A stretch of 64,000 nucleotides of DNA from Mycolicibacterium sp. P9-22 (GCF_008329585.1 NZ_NPKP01000006.1:124001-188000); one strand, 5' to 3'; shown: positions 32,095 through 41,353, counted from the stretch's first letter. Translations and numbers: made by a program. Notes: generated by a model from the letters alone, not told the origin.

Positions 32095-32999
32095 CCGACA
32101 CCGTTGTGGTCGACGAGCTACGGCTGCTGGAGGCCGAAGCCGTACACATCATCCGCGAGGTCGCGGCCGAATTGCAGCGCCCGGTGCTGCTGTTCTCCGC
32201 GGGCAAGGACTCGATCGTCCTGCTTCGGTTGGCGGAGAAGGCTTTCCGTCCCGGCCCCCTGCCGTTCCCGGTGCTGCATGTGGACACCGGCCACAATTTT
32301 CCTGAGGTCATCGAGTTCCGCGACCGGCGCACCACTGGCGTCGGGCACAAGCTACTGGTCGGGTCGGTACAGGAGACCATCGACAGCGGCCGGGTCGCCG
32401 ATCCCGGCCCGGGAGCGTCGCGCAACCGGCAGCAGACCCGCACCCTGCTCGACGCGCTGGAGGCCGGCGGTTTCGATGCCGCGTTCGGCGGTGCACGCCG
32501 TGACGAGGAACGGGCGCGAGCCAAGGAACGCATCTTGAGCTTCCGCGACGAGTTCGGCCAATGGGATCCGCGCGCGCAACGGCCCGAGCCGTGGTCGCTG
32601 TACAACGGCCGGATCCGCAAGGGCGAACAGGTGCGTGTGTTCCCGCTGTCGAACTGGACCGAGATCGACATCTGGCGCTATATCGAGTTGGAGAACCTCG
32701 AGCTGCCCTCGATCTACTTCGCCCACGAGCGTGCGGTGTTCGAGCGTGACGGCATCCTGCTGGCGGTGTCGGAGTTCGCCAAGCCCACCGACGCGGAGAC
32801 CGCGGGGGTGGAGTGGGTGCGCTACCGCACCGTCGGGGATCTCACCATCACCGGCGCGGTCCGCTCCACGGCCACCACGATCGACCGGGTGATCGCCGAG
32901 ATCTCGGCGGCCACCGTTTCCGAACGCGGGGAGACCCGCGCCGACGACCGCACATCCGTTGCGGCGATGGAAGACCGCAAGCGAGAGGGCTACTTCTGA
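32085..32999 (+). CDS. cysD: Sulfate adenylyltransferase subunit 2
   Basis: 304 residues from ATG 32085; GTG 32091 is an alternative that makes a GTGA overlap with the preceding mini-ORF. The PP-loop reads LLFSAGKDSIVLL, an Ala variant of the usual SGGKDS. VLHVDTGHNFPEVIEFRD, GGARRDEERARAKERI and FPLSNWTEIDIWRYIE are standard for CysD. With the CysN part of the next gene it activates sulfate to APS. The C-terminal MEDRKREGYF is also typical. It lies between stf0 and cysNC, so it probably supplies PAPS for sulfation; assimilation is possible too. Confidence 0.9.
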   Translation: MPVTDTVVVDELRLLEAEAVHIIREVAAELQRPVLLFSAGKDSIVLLRLAEKAFRPGPLPFPVLHVDTGHNFPEVIEFRDRRTTGVGHKLLVGSVQETIDSGRVADPGPGASRNRQQTRTLLDALEAGGFDAAFGGARRDEERARAKERILSFRDEFGQWDPRAQRPEPWSLYNGRIRKGEQVRVFPLSNWTEIDIWRYIELENLELPSIYFAHERAVFERDGILLAVSEFAKPTDAETAGVEWVRYRTVGDLTITGAVRSTATTIDRVIAEISAATVSERGETRADDRTSVAAMEDRKREGYF

Positions 33000-33037
33000 T
33001 GAGCGCCAGCGAAGAAGAACGAAAGGGCCTGAGCTGA
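32999..33037 (+). CDS. Mini-ORF (12 codons) between cysD and cysNC
   Basis: ATG 32999 shares its A with the cysD stop and encodes MSASEEERKGLS. Its TGA at 33035-33037 shares its A with the cysNC ATG at 33037. It is the second mini-ORF in the same overlap chain. GAAAGG at 33020-33025 could serve as ribosome-binding site for cysNC. Confidence 0.35.
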   Translation: MSASEEERKGLS

Positions 33038-34887
33038 TGAGCACGCGTCAGCTGCTTCGCATCACCACCGCCGGTTCGGTCGATGACGGCAAGAGCACCC
33101 TGATCGGCCGGCTGATGCACGACACCGACAGCCTGCCGCTGGATCATCTGGAAGCCGTCACCGACGAGGAGGGGGTGGCCGACCTGGCCGCCCTGTCCGA
33201 CGGGTTGCGCGCCGAACGCGAGCAGGGCATCACCATCGACGTGGCCTACCGGTTCTTCTCCACCGAGAACCGCAGCTACATCCTGGCCGACACCCCCGGC
33301 CACGAGCGCTACACCCGAAACATGTTCACGGGCGCGTCCAATGCCCACGTGGCGATCCTGCTCGTCGACGCTCGCGCCGGGGTGCTGCGCCAGACGCGCC
33401 GTCATGCCCGCATCGCGAAACTGCTGGGCATCAAGCATTTCGTGGCCGCCGTCAACAAGATCGACCTGGTCGATTTCGACCAGGCCCGGTTCAAGGAGGT
33501 CGAGCAGGAACTTCGCCTGGTGGCCGAACGGCTCGGTGGGGCTGAGCTGACCGTCATCCCGATCGCCGCCAAGCTCGGCGACAACGTCGTGCACCGCTCC
33601 GAGAACACCGTGTGGCACTCCGGGCCTACACTGCTGGAATACCTTGAAGCCGTTGAGCTTTCGGCGCCGCATCCGGAGCCCGCCAGCCTGCGCCTGCCCG
33701 TGCAGTGGGTGTCCCGGCCGACCGCCGAACAGCGCCGCCGTTACACCGGGCGACTGTCCGCGGGCACCCTAAAGGTGGGCGACCCGGTGGTCAGCCTGCC
33801 CTCGGGCACCCGGTCCACCGTCACCGTGGTCGACACCCTCGACGACGAGCGCAGCACTGCGGTTGCGCCGCTGTCGGTGTCCATCGAACTCGCCGACGAT
33901 ATCGACGTCGGCCGCGGCGATGTCTTCGTCAGCGCTGCCGATGATGCGGTGCTGCCGGTACTGGCCCGTGAACTGGACGCCACCGTCTGCTGGTTCCTCG
34001 ACGATCCGCTGCGCGCCGGTGACCGGCTCGCGCTCAAGCAGGGCACCCGGACGGTGCGGGCCACCGTCCAGGAATTGCACACCAAACTCGATCCCGAGAC
34101 CCTGGACGAGGTGGACGGTCCGGTCGAGTTGGCGCTCAACGACATCGGTTCGATCACCCTGCGCACCAGCTCCATCGTGGTCGCCGACTCATACGCCGAC
34201 AACCGGGACAGCGGCGCGTTCATCCTGATCGACGAGGTGTCCAATGACACCGTCGGCGCCGGCATCATCGCCGAGCCCCGCGAGGTCAAGCCCAGTGGAC
34301 ACAACCGGTCCGACATCAAGTGGCATCCGTCCTCGCTGGACCGCGAATACCGTTGGGGCAAAACGGGGCAACGCGGTGCGACCATCTGGTTCACCGGACT
34401 GCCGGCCTCCGGCAAGTCGACGCTGGCGGTCGCGGTGGAGCGGGCGCTGGTGGAGTCCGGCCGGGTCGCCTACCTGCTCGACGGTGACAACCTACGTCAC
34501 GGCCTGTCCGATGACCTGGGGTTCTCCGCGGGTGACCGGGCCGAGAACATCCGTCGCGTCGGGCATCTGACGCGTCTGCTCGCTGACTCGGGTGTGGTCG
34601 CCCTGGCCTCGCTGGTGTCCCCGCTGAAATCCGACCGAGAACTGGCCCGCGCCCTCAATGACGCGGCCAAGCTACCGTTCCTGGAGATCCACGTCGCGAC
34701 ACCGGTCTCCGAGTGCGAACGCCGCGACCCCAAGGGCTTGTACGCCCGCGCCCGGGCCGGTGAACTCAAGGGGCTCACCGGGATCGACGCACCGTACGAA
34801 GCACCGGAGAATCCCGATCTCGTCGTGGACACCACCGGCGCCGATATCGATCAGCTGGTCGCGCAGGTCATCGCACTGCTGGATTAG
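33037..34887 (+). CDS. cysNC: Bifunctional sulfate adenylyltransferase GTPase / APS kinase
   Basis: 616 residues. CysN part: GTPase G1 GSVDDGKST (13-21), G3 DTPGHERYTRN and G4 NKIDLVDF, followed by two beta-barrel domains. From about residue 440 an APS kinase domain begins: P-loop GLPASGKST (near 454), DGDNLRHGLSDDLGFSAGDRAENIRRV and DPKGLYARARAGELKGLTGID. The fusion drives APS synthesis by GTP hydrolysis and then phosphorylates APS to PAPS. It is the usual mycobacterial CysNC arrangement. Its end overlaps the convergent tam gene by 4 nt. Confidence 0.92.
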   Translation: MSTRQLLRITTAGSVDDGKSTLIGRLMHDTDSLPLDHLEAVTDEEGVADLAALSDGLRAEREQGITIDVAYRFFSTENRSYILADTPGHERYTRNMFTGASNAHVAILLVDARAGVLRQTRRHARIAKLLGIKHFVAAVNKIDLVDFDQARFKEVEQELRLVAERLGGAELTVIPIAAKLGDNVVHRSENTVWHSGPTLLEYLEAVELSAPHPEPASLRLPVQWVSRPTAEQRRRYTGRLSAGTLKVGDPVVSLPSGTRSTVTVVDTLDDERSTAVAPLSVSIELADDIDVGRGDVFVSAADDAVLPVLARELDATVCWFLDDPLRAGDRLALKQGTRTVRATVQELHTKLDPETLDEVDGPVELALNDIGSITLRTSSIVVADSYADNRDSGAFILIDEVSNDTVGAGIIAEPREVKPSGHNRSDIKWHPSSLDREYRWGKTGQRGATIWFTGLPASGKSTLAVAVERALVESGRVAYLLDGDNLRHGLSDDLGFSAGDRAENIRRVGHLTRLLADSGVVALASLVSPLKSDRELARALNDAAKLPFLEIHVATPVSECERRDPKGLYARARAGELKGLTGIDAPYEAPENPDLVVDTTGADIDQLVAQVIALLD

Positions 34888-35648
34888 CGGACCTGGGCGA
34901 CCACGAAGATCCGCCGGAACGGGAAGAAGGTGTGCCCGTCCGGGCGGACGGGATAGGCCTGCGCGAGCTCGGGAATGATCGCCTGCCGGTATTGCTGCCA
35001 CTGCTGCTCGGTCAGCCGCTCCTTCACCTGGGTCAGCGCGGTGCCGGTGATCCAGTCCAGAACCGGTGTCTCGCCTCGTAGCTCGTGCAGGTAGGTGGTC
35101 TCCCAGGCGTCCACCTGGCAGCCGGCGTCGGTCAGCAACCCGGCGTACTCCGACGGCGTACCGACGACATCGGCGTCACGCCAAGGCATATCGCGCAACG
35201 CCTCGGCGAATGGCGCACGGCGGGCCACCGCGCGCACCGCGACGTGGGAGGGGGCGTCGAAGTTCCCCGGCACCTGGAACGCGATCCACGATCCGGGCGC
35301 CATCTGCCCGGCCCAGCGCACCACGAGTTCACGGTGTTCGGGTAGCCACTGCAGCGCCGCGTTGGAGATGACGACATCGGTGTCGGGTTGCGGTGACCAG
35401 TCGGCGATCCCACCGAGGCGCACATCCAGACCGCGTCCGGTGGCGGCCGCGACCATCTCCGGTGAGGAATCCCAGCCCTGCACCACCGCGTCGGGCCAGC
35501 GCTCGCTCAGCGTCTCGGTGAGGTTCCCGGGTCCGCAGCCCAGATCGGCCACCCGGCGGGGCTGCCGGGCGGCCACCCGGTTGACGAGGTCGAAGAACGG
35601 GCGGCCACGGTGGTCTGCGAAGGCCAGGTAGGTGTCGGGATTCCACAT
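34884..35648 (-). CDS. tam: Trans-aconitate 2-methyltransferase
   Basis: 254 residues from ATG 35648. MWNPDTYLAFADHRGRPFFDLVNRV is the Tam opening; VADLGCGPGNLTETL is SAM motif I, and DVVISNAALQWLPEHRELVVRWAGQMAPGS and IAFQVPGNFDAPSH are family regions. Tam methylates trans-aconitate, a spontaneous aconitase inhibitor, using SAM. It is divergent from the amidohydrolase gene with 19 nt between starts. By memory its counterpart is Rv0294, also beside ESX-3. Confidence 0.88.
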   Translation of the reverse strand: MWNPDTYLAFADHRGRPFFDLVNRVAARQPRRVADLGCGPGNLTETLSERWPDAVVQGWDSSPEMVAAATGRGLDVRLGGIADWSPQPDTDVVISNAALQWLPEHRELVVRWAGQMAPGSWIAFQVPGNFDAPSHVAVRAVARRAPFAEALRDMPWRDADVVGTPSEYAGLLTDAGCQVDAWETTYLHELRGETPVLDWITGTALTQVKERLTEQQWQQYRQAIIPELAQAYPVRPDGHTFFPFRRIFVVAQVR

Positions 35649-35667
35649 GCTGACATCATCGACGGTC

Positions 35668-36543
35668 ATGGATGAGGCAACAACGGTTCGGCGCATCTGG
35701 GAGTCGCTGGGTCTGCCCGGAATCATCGACGTGCACACCCACTTCATGCCGAAGAACGTCATGGACAAGGTCTGGCTGTACTTCGACAGCGCCGGGCCGC
35801 TGGTGGGGCGGGAATGGCCCATCACCTACCGGGCCGACGAGAACGACCGGCTGGGTACCCTGCGTGCGTTCGGCGTGCAGGCGTTCACCTCGCTGGTGTA
35901 CCCGCACAAAGCGCAGATGGCGACCTGGCTCAACCAGTGGGCGGCGCAGTTCGCCGCGGCGACGCCGGATTGCCTGTCCACCGCGACGTTCTATCCCGAA
36001 CCCGGTGCCGCCCGGTATGTCACCGACGCCATCGAGGGCGGTGCCCGGGTGTTCAAGGCACATGTCCAGGTCGGTGGGTATGACCCGACCGACCCCCTGC
36101 TCGATGACGTATGGGGAGTGCTCGCCGATGCCGGGACACCCGTCGTCATCCACTGCGGGTCCGGTCCCGCACCCGGCACGTTCACCGGTCCGGAACCGAT
36201 CGGGGCCGTGCTGGCCCGTCATCCACGGCTCCGGCTGATCGTCGCGCACATGGGCATGCCGGAATATGAGTCGTTCCTCGACATCTGCGAGCGCCATGAC
36301 GGCGTTCATCTGGACACCACGATGGCCTTCACCGCATTCGCCGAGGAGACCATGCCGTTCCCGCCCGGCGCATACCCGCGGCTGCGTGATCTGGGCGCCC
36401 GCATACTTTTCGGCAGCGATTTCCCGAACATCCCCTACCGCTACACCCACGCGATGGCGGTGCTCACCGAACTGCCCGGGATCGACGACGACTGGCTGCG
36501 CGGGGTGTTCCAGCGCAATGCGGCCGAACTGTTCAGGCTCTGA
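35668..36543 (+). CDS. Amidohydrolase-superfamily (TIM-barrel) protein
   Basis: 291 residues. The metal-dependent amidohydrolase pattern is IIDVHTHFMP (HxH), a Lys in GARVFKAHVQV, VVIHCGSGP, IVAHMGMPEYESF and ILFGSDFPNIPY (the GSD aspartate). This is the ACMSD/amidohydrolase_2 type. Substrate unknown: decarboxylation or hydrolysis are both possible. It ends 11 nt inside the convergent eccE3. The start ATG 35668 is 19 nt from the divergent tam start. From memory an uncharacterised gene occupies the same place (Rv0293c). Confidence 0.83.
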   Translation: MDEATTVRRIWESLGLPGIIDVHTHFMPKNVMDKVWLYFDSAGPLVGREWPITYRADENDRLGTLRAFGVQAFTSLVYPHKAQMATWLNQWAAQFAAATPDCLSTATFYPEPGAARYVTDAIEGGARVFKAHVQVGGYDPTDPLLDDVWGVLADAGTPVVIHCGSGPAPGTFTGPEPIGAVLARHPRLRLIVAHMGMPEYESFLDICERHDGVHLDTTMAFTAFAEETMPFPPGAYPRLRDLGARILFGSDFPNIPYRYTHAMAVLTELPGIDDDWLRGVFQRNAAELFRL

Positions 36544-37438
36544 CGCCCACGGCCGTCGGCCAACGGATCTCCTCGGCCAGCGCGGGTCCGGCGGGCTGAT
36601 GCTCACCGACGCGCCGCGACGACTGCGGATCCAGCGCGTCGAGCACGCGGCGTTGATGGCCGCCCAGCGTCCCCAGACCGGAGATCGGCGCGGCGGCGGC
36701 CGGCCGATCGGCGCTGCGCATCGCACAGACCGAGGCCACCGTCCCGGGACCGAATTCCACTGCGGTCCAGGTCTCTTCCGATGGATGCGCCCACACCGCG
36801 GCCAGCGCCTCCGGTAACGAGGCCGCCGGGATGCGGTAGGCGGTCAGGTAGCCGGCGCCGTCGGTGATGGCGCGCCAGGTTTCCTTGGCGTCCCCGGACA
36901 GCGGGACGGCCCGGTTGGCATCATCGATCACCGTCACCGCCCAGCCGTTCTCACGGAGGTGATCGGCCAGGCGTCTGCCGAGCACGTCGGCGGTGTCGTG
37001 CAACGGGATCCGCGGTGACCGGGCTTGCAGCGACCGCAGGTTCTCGGCGGCGTCCAGCGTCAGGGTGATCCAGGTCTGCCGTTCACCGGCCAGGTCGCGG
37101 CTGGTGATCCGGACCTTGTCGCAGCGCAGTCCGTACCGGTCGGTGTAGCCGGCGATCAACGCCAACGGGAGCTCATCGGCTGCCGGTTCATCGACACGCA
37201 GCACCACCGTGGCGGTATCGCCGGCGTCGGCTACACGCCGGTCGGAGTGGTTACCGCGCCAGATAAACCAGCGGCGGGCCAGCTTGGTGGTCGCGAAATC
37301 GCCTTTCCACCAAGCAAATAGCACGATCACGACGGCGACCGCCACACCGAGGATACAGCGCTGGGTCAGCGTCTCGTACGGATATGCCAGCGCGGCGGGA
37401 ACGATGAACAGCAGCGCCAGGGCGAGTCGGGCCGTCAT
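36533..37438 (-). CDS. eccE3: ESX-3 secretion system membrane component EccE3
   Basis: 301 residues from the ATG at 37438, which overlaps the mycP3 stop by ATGA. Two hydrophobic segments at the N-terminus (LALALLFIVPAALAYPY and CILGVAVAVVIVLFAWW) are followed by a soluble domain, the EccE topology. EccE sits at the periphery of the EccB-C-D-E membrane complex. It is the last gene of the ESX-3 operon. Its 3' end overlaps the convergent amidohydrolase gene by 11 nt. Confidence 0.9.
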   Translation of the reverse strand: MTARLALALLFIVPAALAYPYETLTQRCILGVAVAVVIVLFAWWKGDFATTKLARRWFIWRGNHSDRRVADAGDTATVVLRVDEPAADELPLALIAGYTDRYGLRCDKVRITSRDLAGERQTWITLTLDAAENLRSLQARSPRIPLHDTADVLGRRLADHLRENGWAVTVIDDANRAVPLSGDAKETWRAITDGAGYLTAYRIPAASLPEALAAVWAHPSEETWTAVEFGPGTVASVCAMRSADRPAAAAPISGLGTLGGHQRRVLDALDPQSSRRVGEHQPAGPALAEEIRWPTAVGVRA

Positions 37439-38817
37439 GCGGCGTTGTCCTTCCGTCGGTGTGCGGCGATCGCGGCGGTCACGATGGCGGCCAAAGCGAG
37501 CACACCGGTGCCGATATATGCGACGGTGCGTGGGGTGGAATCCTGTCGTACCGGTTCCGGCGGCGCCGCAACGGGTCTGGTCGTCTCGGCCGGGCTCCCC
37601 GGACCAGGCACATCCCAGGTCAGCGCGGCCACCGGGTCGATGGTGCCCGCGCCCACCAGCGACGAAGGGGACCGGTCCGCGCCGCGCGCGGTACTGGTCA
37701 GCCTGCGCACCACCTGTTCGGCGCTGAGTTCGGGGAAACGGCTGCGCACCAAGGCCGCAACGCCGGACACATACGCCGCCGCATAACTGGTGCCGCTGAC
37801 CGGCGCCAGCTCGCCCTTGTCGTTGGGCTGCCCGTTGGCCAGTCCGCCGTCGGCGTTGTTGCTCACCGAGGTGATGTTCTCCCCCGGGGCCGCCAGGCCG
37901 AGCCACGGCCCGGACATGCTGAACGGTGCGGGCTGGCCGGCCGGGTTCAGCGCGCCGACAGACAGCACGTAGGGCTGCCACCACGACGGCGTCGAGACAG
38001 AGGTCACCCCGGCCCAGTTGCGCGGATCGTCGGGGCGGGCCGGGTCGGTCAGCGGGTTTGCCGCACAGGCGGTTCCGCCGGAGATGCCGCCACCGGTGTT
38101 ACCGGCCGCGGCGATGATGACGACATCCTTCTCGACGGCGGCGTAGCGCAGCGCCGCACCGAGCGCACTCTGGTCGATGGTGGTGTTCGCCGGGATACAC
38201 GCCACCGACGAGATGTTGATGATGCGCGCACCCAGGTCGGCAGCCCGCACCACTGCGCGCGCCAGCGTGGCGATGTCGTTGTTGGCCTCCACTATCACCG
38301 GGTCCTGGCCCGGCTGATTCGGCGAGCCCGCCGGGGAATATCGAGCCGAGGTCTGCCGGATGGACAACAACTGTGCCCCCGGCGCGACACCGGAGAAGCC
38401 GTCCGCGCCGGGCTGGCCGGCGATGAGCCCGGCGACCATGGTCCCGTGCCCGTCGCAGTCGGTCAGTCCGTCGGTGCCGGCGACGAAATCGCCGCCCGGC
38501 TCGACATTGGGCAGCCGGGGTCCGGGTTGCACGCCGGTGTCGATCACGGCGACGGTCTGGCCGTCACCGCGACTGTGACGCCAGGCCTCGGCGAGGTCCA
38601 GCGTCAGCTGATTCGGGCTGACGACACCGGGATCGGTGCCCGGAATCACGCCGGTCACCGTGCAGGTGCCGCGTTGCGCCATGGTCTGCACCGGCCCGGC
38701 CGCACCCGAGGGGGGTGCGGTGCCGGCGTCCACCTCGGGCGGGGTGATCGCCCCAGCGGCCGGGCAACCGAGGGCCGCGACCGCGAGGACCGCCGCCAGC
38801 ACGGCGGCGCCTCTCAT
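37435..38817 (-). CDS. mycP3: ESX-3 mycosin protease MycP3
   Basis: 460 residues. A signal peptide (RGAAVLAAVLAVAALGCPAAGA) precedes a subtilisin-type domain. The catalytic triad is visible: VIDTG (Asp near 94), GHGTMVAG (His near 121) and GTSYAAAYVSG (Ser near 340). One C-terminal membrane helix (YIGTGVLALAAIVTAAIAA) with a basic tail anchors it facing the periplasm. Mycosins are needed for stability and function of the ESX membrane complex. It overlaps eccD3 and eccE3 by 4 nt each. Confidence 0.94.
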   Translation of the reverse strand: MRGAAVLAAVLAVAALGCPAAGAITPPEVDAGTAPPSGAAGPVQTMAQRGTCTVTGVIPGTDPGVVSPNQLTLDLAEAWRHSRGDGQTVAVIDTGVQPGPRLPNVEPGGDFVAGTDGLTDCDGHGTMVAGLIAGQPGADGFSGVAPGAQLLSIRQTSARYSPAGSPNQPGQDPVIVEANNDIATLARAVVRAADLGARIINISSVACIPANTTIDQSALGAALRYAAVEKDVVIIAAAGNTGGGISGGTACAANPLTDPARPDDPRNWAGVTSVSTPSWWQPYVLSVGALNPAGQPAPFSMSGPWLGLAAPGENITSVSNNADGGLANGQPNDKGELAPVSGTSYAAAYVSGVAALVRSRFPELSAEQVVRRLTSTARGADRSPSSLVGAGTIDPVAALTWDVPGPGSPAETTRPVAAPPEPVRQDSTPRTVAYIGTGVLALAAIVTAAIAAHRRKDNAA

Positions 38818-40223
38818 CGGTTGAGAACCCATTCGAACAGGCCGACCAGATAGGCGGCCACCGGGATCACCGAGGCGTCCACCGCCGAACTGGCGAACCC
38901 GAACAACCGGCGAGCGGGCAGCGAGTAGGTGTCCGGGGAAGCGATCCGCGGATTCAGCGCGACCACGATCCAGACACCGGTGACGGCCACCAGTGCAGCC
39001 AGCGCCCACCAGGCCGCCGCGTAACGCTCGGTCAGGGCGAAGGTGGCCAGCAGTGCGGCGGGCAGCAGGAAGGACTGGCTCAGCAGCCAGGCCTTGCACG
39101 GCGTCGAATCCCACACCCGGGCACGCAGAGTGGTCCCCAGCGCCGCAGCGATCACCAGCACCCAGGCCCACGGTGAGGCACCCGCCGAACCGACGAGAAT
39201 GAGCGAACCCGCCACCGACAGCAGCACACCGGCGGCCAGGAATCCGGTCTGGTGTGCGTCGGTGACGCGGATACGGCGCGGCAGATCCTCGAGCACCCGC
39301 AGCGGCTGCGCCGACGGGGTCGGGTCTCCGGGAGCGGGAATGGTCGGCACGGGCAGCCGGGCCCACAGGGCAGACAGTCGCGCGGCCTGCACGGTCACCA
39401 GCAGCGCGAAGACGATCAGGCCGGATCCGGTGCGGACATCGGTCATCTCCCAGATGGTGGCGAGCACCGCGAAGAGCAGCACACCGAGTCCGAGCACCGT
39501 GGATGCGGTGAACGTGGCGATGGCGCGCTCGAAGACGACGATGCTGATCACCGACCAGGCGGCCACCCCGGCGGCGGCCAAAAGCACATTCGCGGCACCG
39601 AAATCGCCGGGGACGGCGAGGGCGAAGGCGGCGGCGACGGGCGCCAGCGCGGTGAGCGCCAGCGCGGTGGCCAGGCCCGGGAACCGCGCTTTGGTGGCGA
39701 ATGCGGCGATGACGGTGACCGCGGCGATACCTGCCACGGTGAACAGCCCGGCGGAGTGCCCGGTGAGGACCCGGACCGCCGTCGCGAGTGCGGTGCCCAG
39801 CAGGATCAGCGCGATGACAGCGACGGCGGCGGCACGCTGGATCTGCGCCGGGCCCCATGGCCGTTCGCGGGCCGCGGAGAAGATGACGGCGGCATCGGCG
39901 ATGTCCTCGATGATGCGCGGTGCGGCCGGCCCGTTCGGGATGGTTTGCAGCGCCAGCAGATCGCCGTCGACGACGCCGACGGTGTCCAGCGTCGCGTCCA
40001 GGCTGAACGGCGCGCCGCCGATCGGCGCCAGGCTCAGTCGCGCCGGGGCGCCCTCGGGAGCATCTGCGGATGGCAGCACGGTGCGCTGCACGGCCGGGAT
40101 GATCTCGCGCAGCGGCAGTTCGGCCGGCAGCGCCATCTCGGTGAGCCGCCCGGCGCCGTCGGCGCCGTCCCCGGCGGCCAGCACGGCCACCCGCACGATC
40201 GGCATCACAGTGTTGTCGGGCAT
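38814..40223 (-). CDS. eccD3: ESX-3 integral membrane channel component EccD3
   Basis: 469 residues from ATG 40223, preceded by GGAAG at about 5 nt; an in-frame ATG at 40205 is possible. The N-terminal ubiquitin-like domain (PIVRVAVLAAGDGADGAGRL to about 95) is followed by about 11 transmembrane helices. EccD is the main polytopic component of type VII systems and dimerises in the membrane complex. It overlaps espG3 by 19 nt and mycP3 by 4 nt. Confidence 0.93.
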   Translation of the reverse strand: MPDNTVMPIVRVAVLAAGDGADGAGRLTEMALPAELPLREIIPAVQRTVLPSADAPEGAPARLSLAPIGGAPFSLDATLDTVGVVDGDLLALQTIPNGPAAPRIIEDIADAAVIFSAARERPWGPAQIQRAAAVAVIALILLGTALATAVRVLTGHSAGLFTVAGIAAVTVIAAFATKARFPGLATALALTALAPVAAAFALAVPGDFGAANVLLAAAGVAAWSVISIVVFERAIATFTASTVLGLGVLLFAVLATIWEMTDVRTGSGLIVFALLVTVQAARLSALWARLPVPTIPAPGDPTPSAQPLRVLEDLPRRIRVTDAHQTGFLAAGVLLSVAGSLILVGSAGASPWAWVLVIAAALGTTLRARVWDSTPCKAWLLSQSFLLPAALLATFALTERYAAAWWALAALVAVTGVWIVVALNPRIASPDTYSLPARRLFGFASSAVDASVIPVAAYLVGLFEWVLNR

Positions 40224-41065
40224 CGGTCTTCCGTTCTCTGGTCGAAATCTCGGTTCTGGTGCGCGCCGGGAAACCACGATCCGTGCGGCAGTGTTGCGAT
40301 AAGTCTGTCGACCGCGGCGGCGATGGCCGCCGCGGTACCGGGTGCGAACGTGGACACCCATTCACCGTCGAAAGCTTTCGAGGGACTCACCAGGATGCGG
40401 CCGGCCTCGGAGTCGATGACGCTGACCCCGACGTCGGTGCTCACCCGGTGACCGTCGCGGTGTTCGCCCGCGACGATCTCCACATAACTTCGCCTGCCGG
40501 TGAACACCGCCTCTACCACTGGTCGCGCGGAGCCCGGAATACCCAGGTATTCAAGCACTTCGGCCAGGTCGGCTCCATCGCGGAGCTTCTCGTCGGCGCG
40601 GGCTCCGGCACGGACGGGTACGGTGAAGTCATCGAAGGTCGCTGCGCGGCGCCCGCCCAGGCCGGCCACCAGCACCGGCACCAGGTCGTTCGGGTGCAGC
40701 AGTTCGATGGCGGTGAAGGTCACCAGACCGCCGCTACGCAGCGCGACCACCGACGTCTCGTCGTCTCGCGCGACGAGCCCGCGCAGCATGTCGCCGTGGG
40801 CCCCCACGATTCGTAACTCGAGCCACTGCCGCGCGCGGCAGGTCTGCTGAATCCACTGGGCGACAGCGGGGTTGATGACCCCGCTGCCGGACATCACCCC
40901 CAGCTCGGTCAGCTCGGCGGCCCGATCGGCCGCGAACTGTCCGGCGGCTACCGGCTCGCTGTAGGGCGGCGTGATCGCCAGCACCCACGGGAACGAGCCG
41001 CAGCCGACCTCTTCTGCAATGAACCAGGCCTGCTCGACGGTCAGCTCGACCGCATTAGCAGCCAT
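40205..41065 (-). CDS. espG3: ESX-3 PE/PPE chaperone EspG3
   Basis: 286 residues. The EspG family pattern is present: VELTVEQAWFIAEEVGCGSFPWVL at the start and GGLVTFTAIELLHPNDLVPVLVAGLG in the middle. EspG3 is the cytosolic chaperone that binds the tip of cognate PE-PPE heterodimers and targets them to ESX-3. Its start abuts the esxH stop (0-nt gap). The C-terminal 15 residues, after SWFPGAHQNRDF, are probably flexible. Confidence 0.92.
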   Translation of the reverse strand: MAANAVELTVEQAWFIAEEVGCGSFPWVLAITPPYSEPVAAGQFAADRAAELTELGVMSGSGVINPAVAQWIQQTCRARQWLELRIVGAHGDMLRGLVARDDETSVVALRSGGLVTFTAIELLHPNDLVPVLVAGLGGRRAATFDDFTVPVRAGARADEKLRDGADLAEVLEYLGIPGSARPVVEAVFTGRRSYVEIVAGEHRDGHRVSTDVGVSVIDSEAGRILVSPSKAFDGEWVSTFAPGTAAAIAAAVDRLIATLPHGSWFPGAHQNRDFDQRTEDRCPTTL

Positions 41066-41353
41066 CTATCCCCATTTGGCGCCTTCTGCCTGGTCCCGGG
41101 CATTCATCGACATAGTGTTGGTCTCATGGGTGCTCGCCATCGCCTGGTACGCACGCACCAGCTCGGTCATGCTGGCGTTCCACTGGGCCTGCCAGGCCTG
41201 GTAGGTCATACCGGTGTCGCCCTGCCAGGCGCCCGACAGCGCGGCCTGCTCGGCGGCGATGTCGGCACCGACGGCATTGAGGGCGCCTGCGAAACCGTTC
41301 ATCTCGGCCGACAGCGCGAGCATGGCCGGGTAGTTGTACATGATCTGCGACAT
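41066..41353 (-). CDS. esxH: ESX-3 secreted WXG100 protein EsxH
   Basis: 95 residues, the usual length. MSQIMYNYPAMLALSAEMNGFAG opens as in TB10.4/EsxH. The turn motif is WQGDTG, in place of the canonical WxG, between two long helices. EsxH forms a 1:1 heterodimer with EsxG that is exported by ESX-3 and is required for siderophore-dependent iron uptake and, in pathogens, host interaction. It lies 27 nt after esxG. Confidence 0.95.
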   Translation of the reverse strand: MSQIMYNYPAMLALSAEMNGFAGALNAVGADIAAEQAALSGAWQGDTGMTYQAWQAQWNASMTELVRAYQAMASTHETNTMSMNARDQAEGAKWG

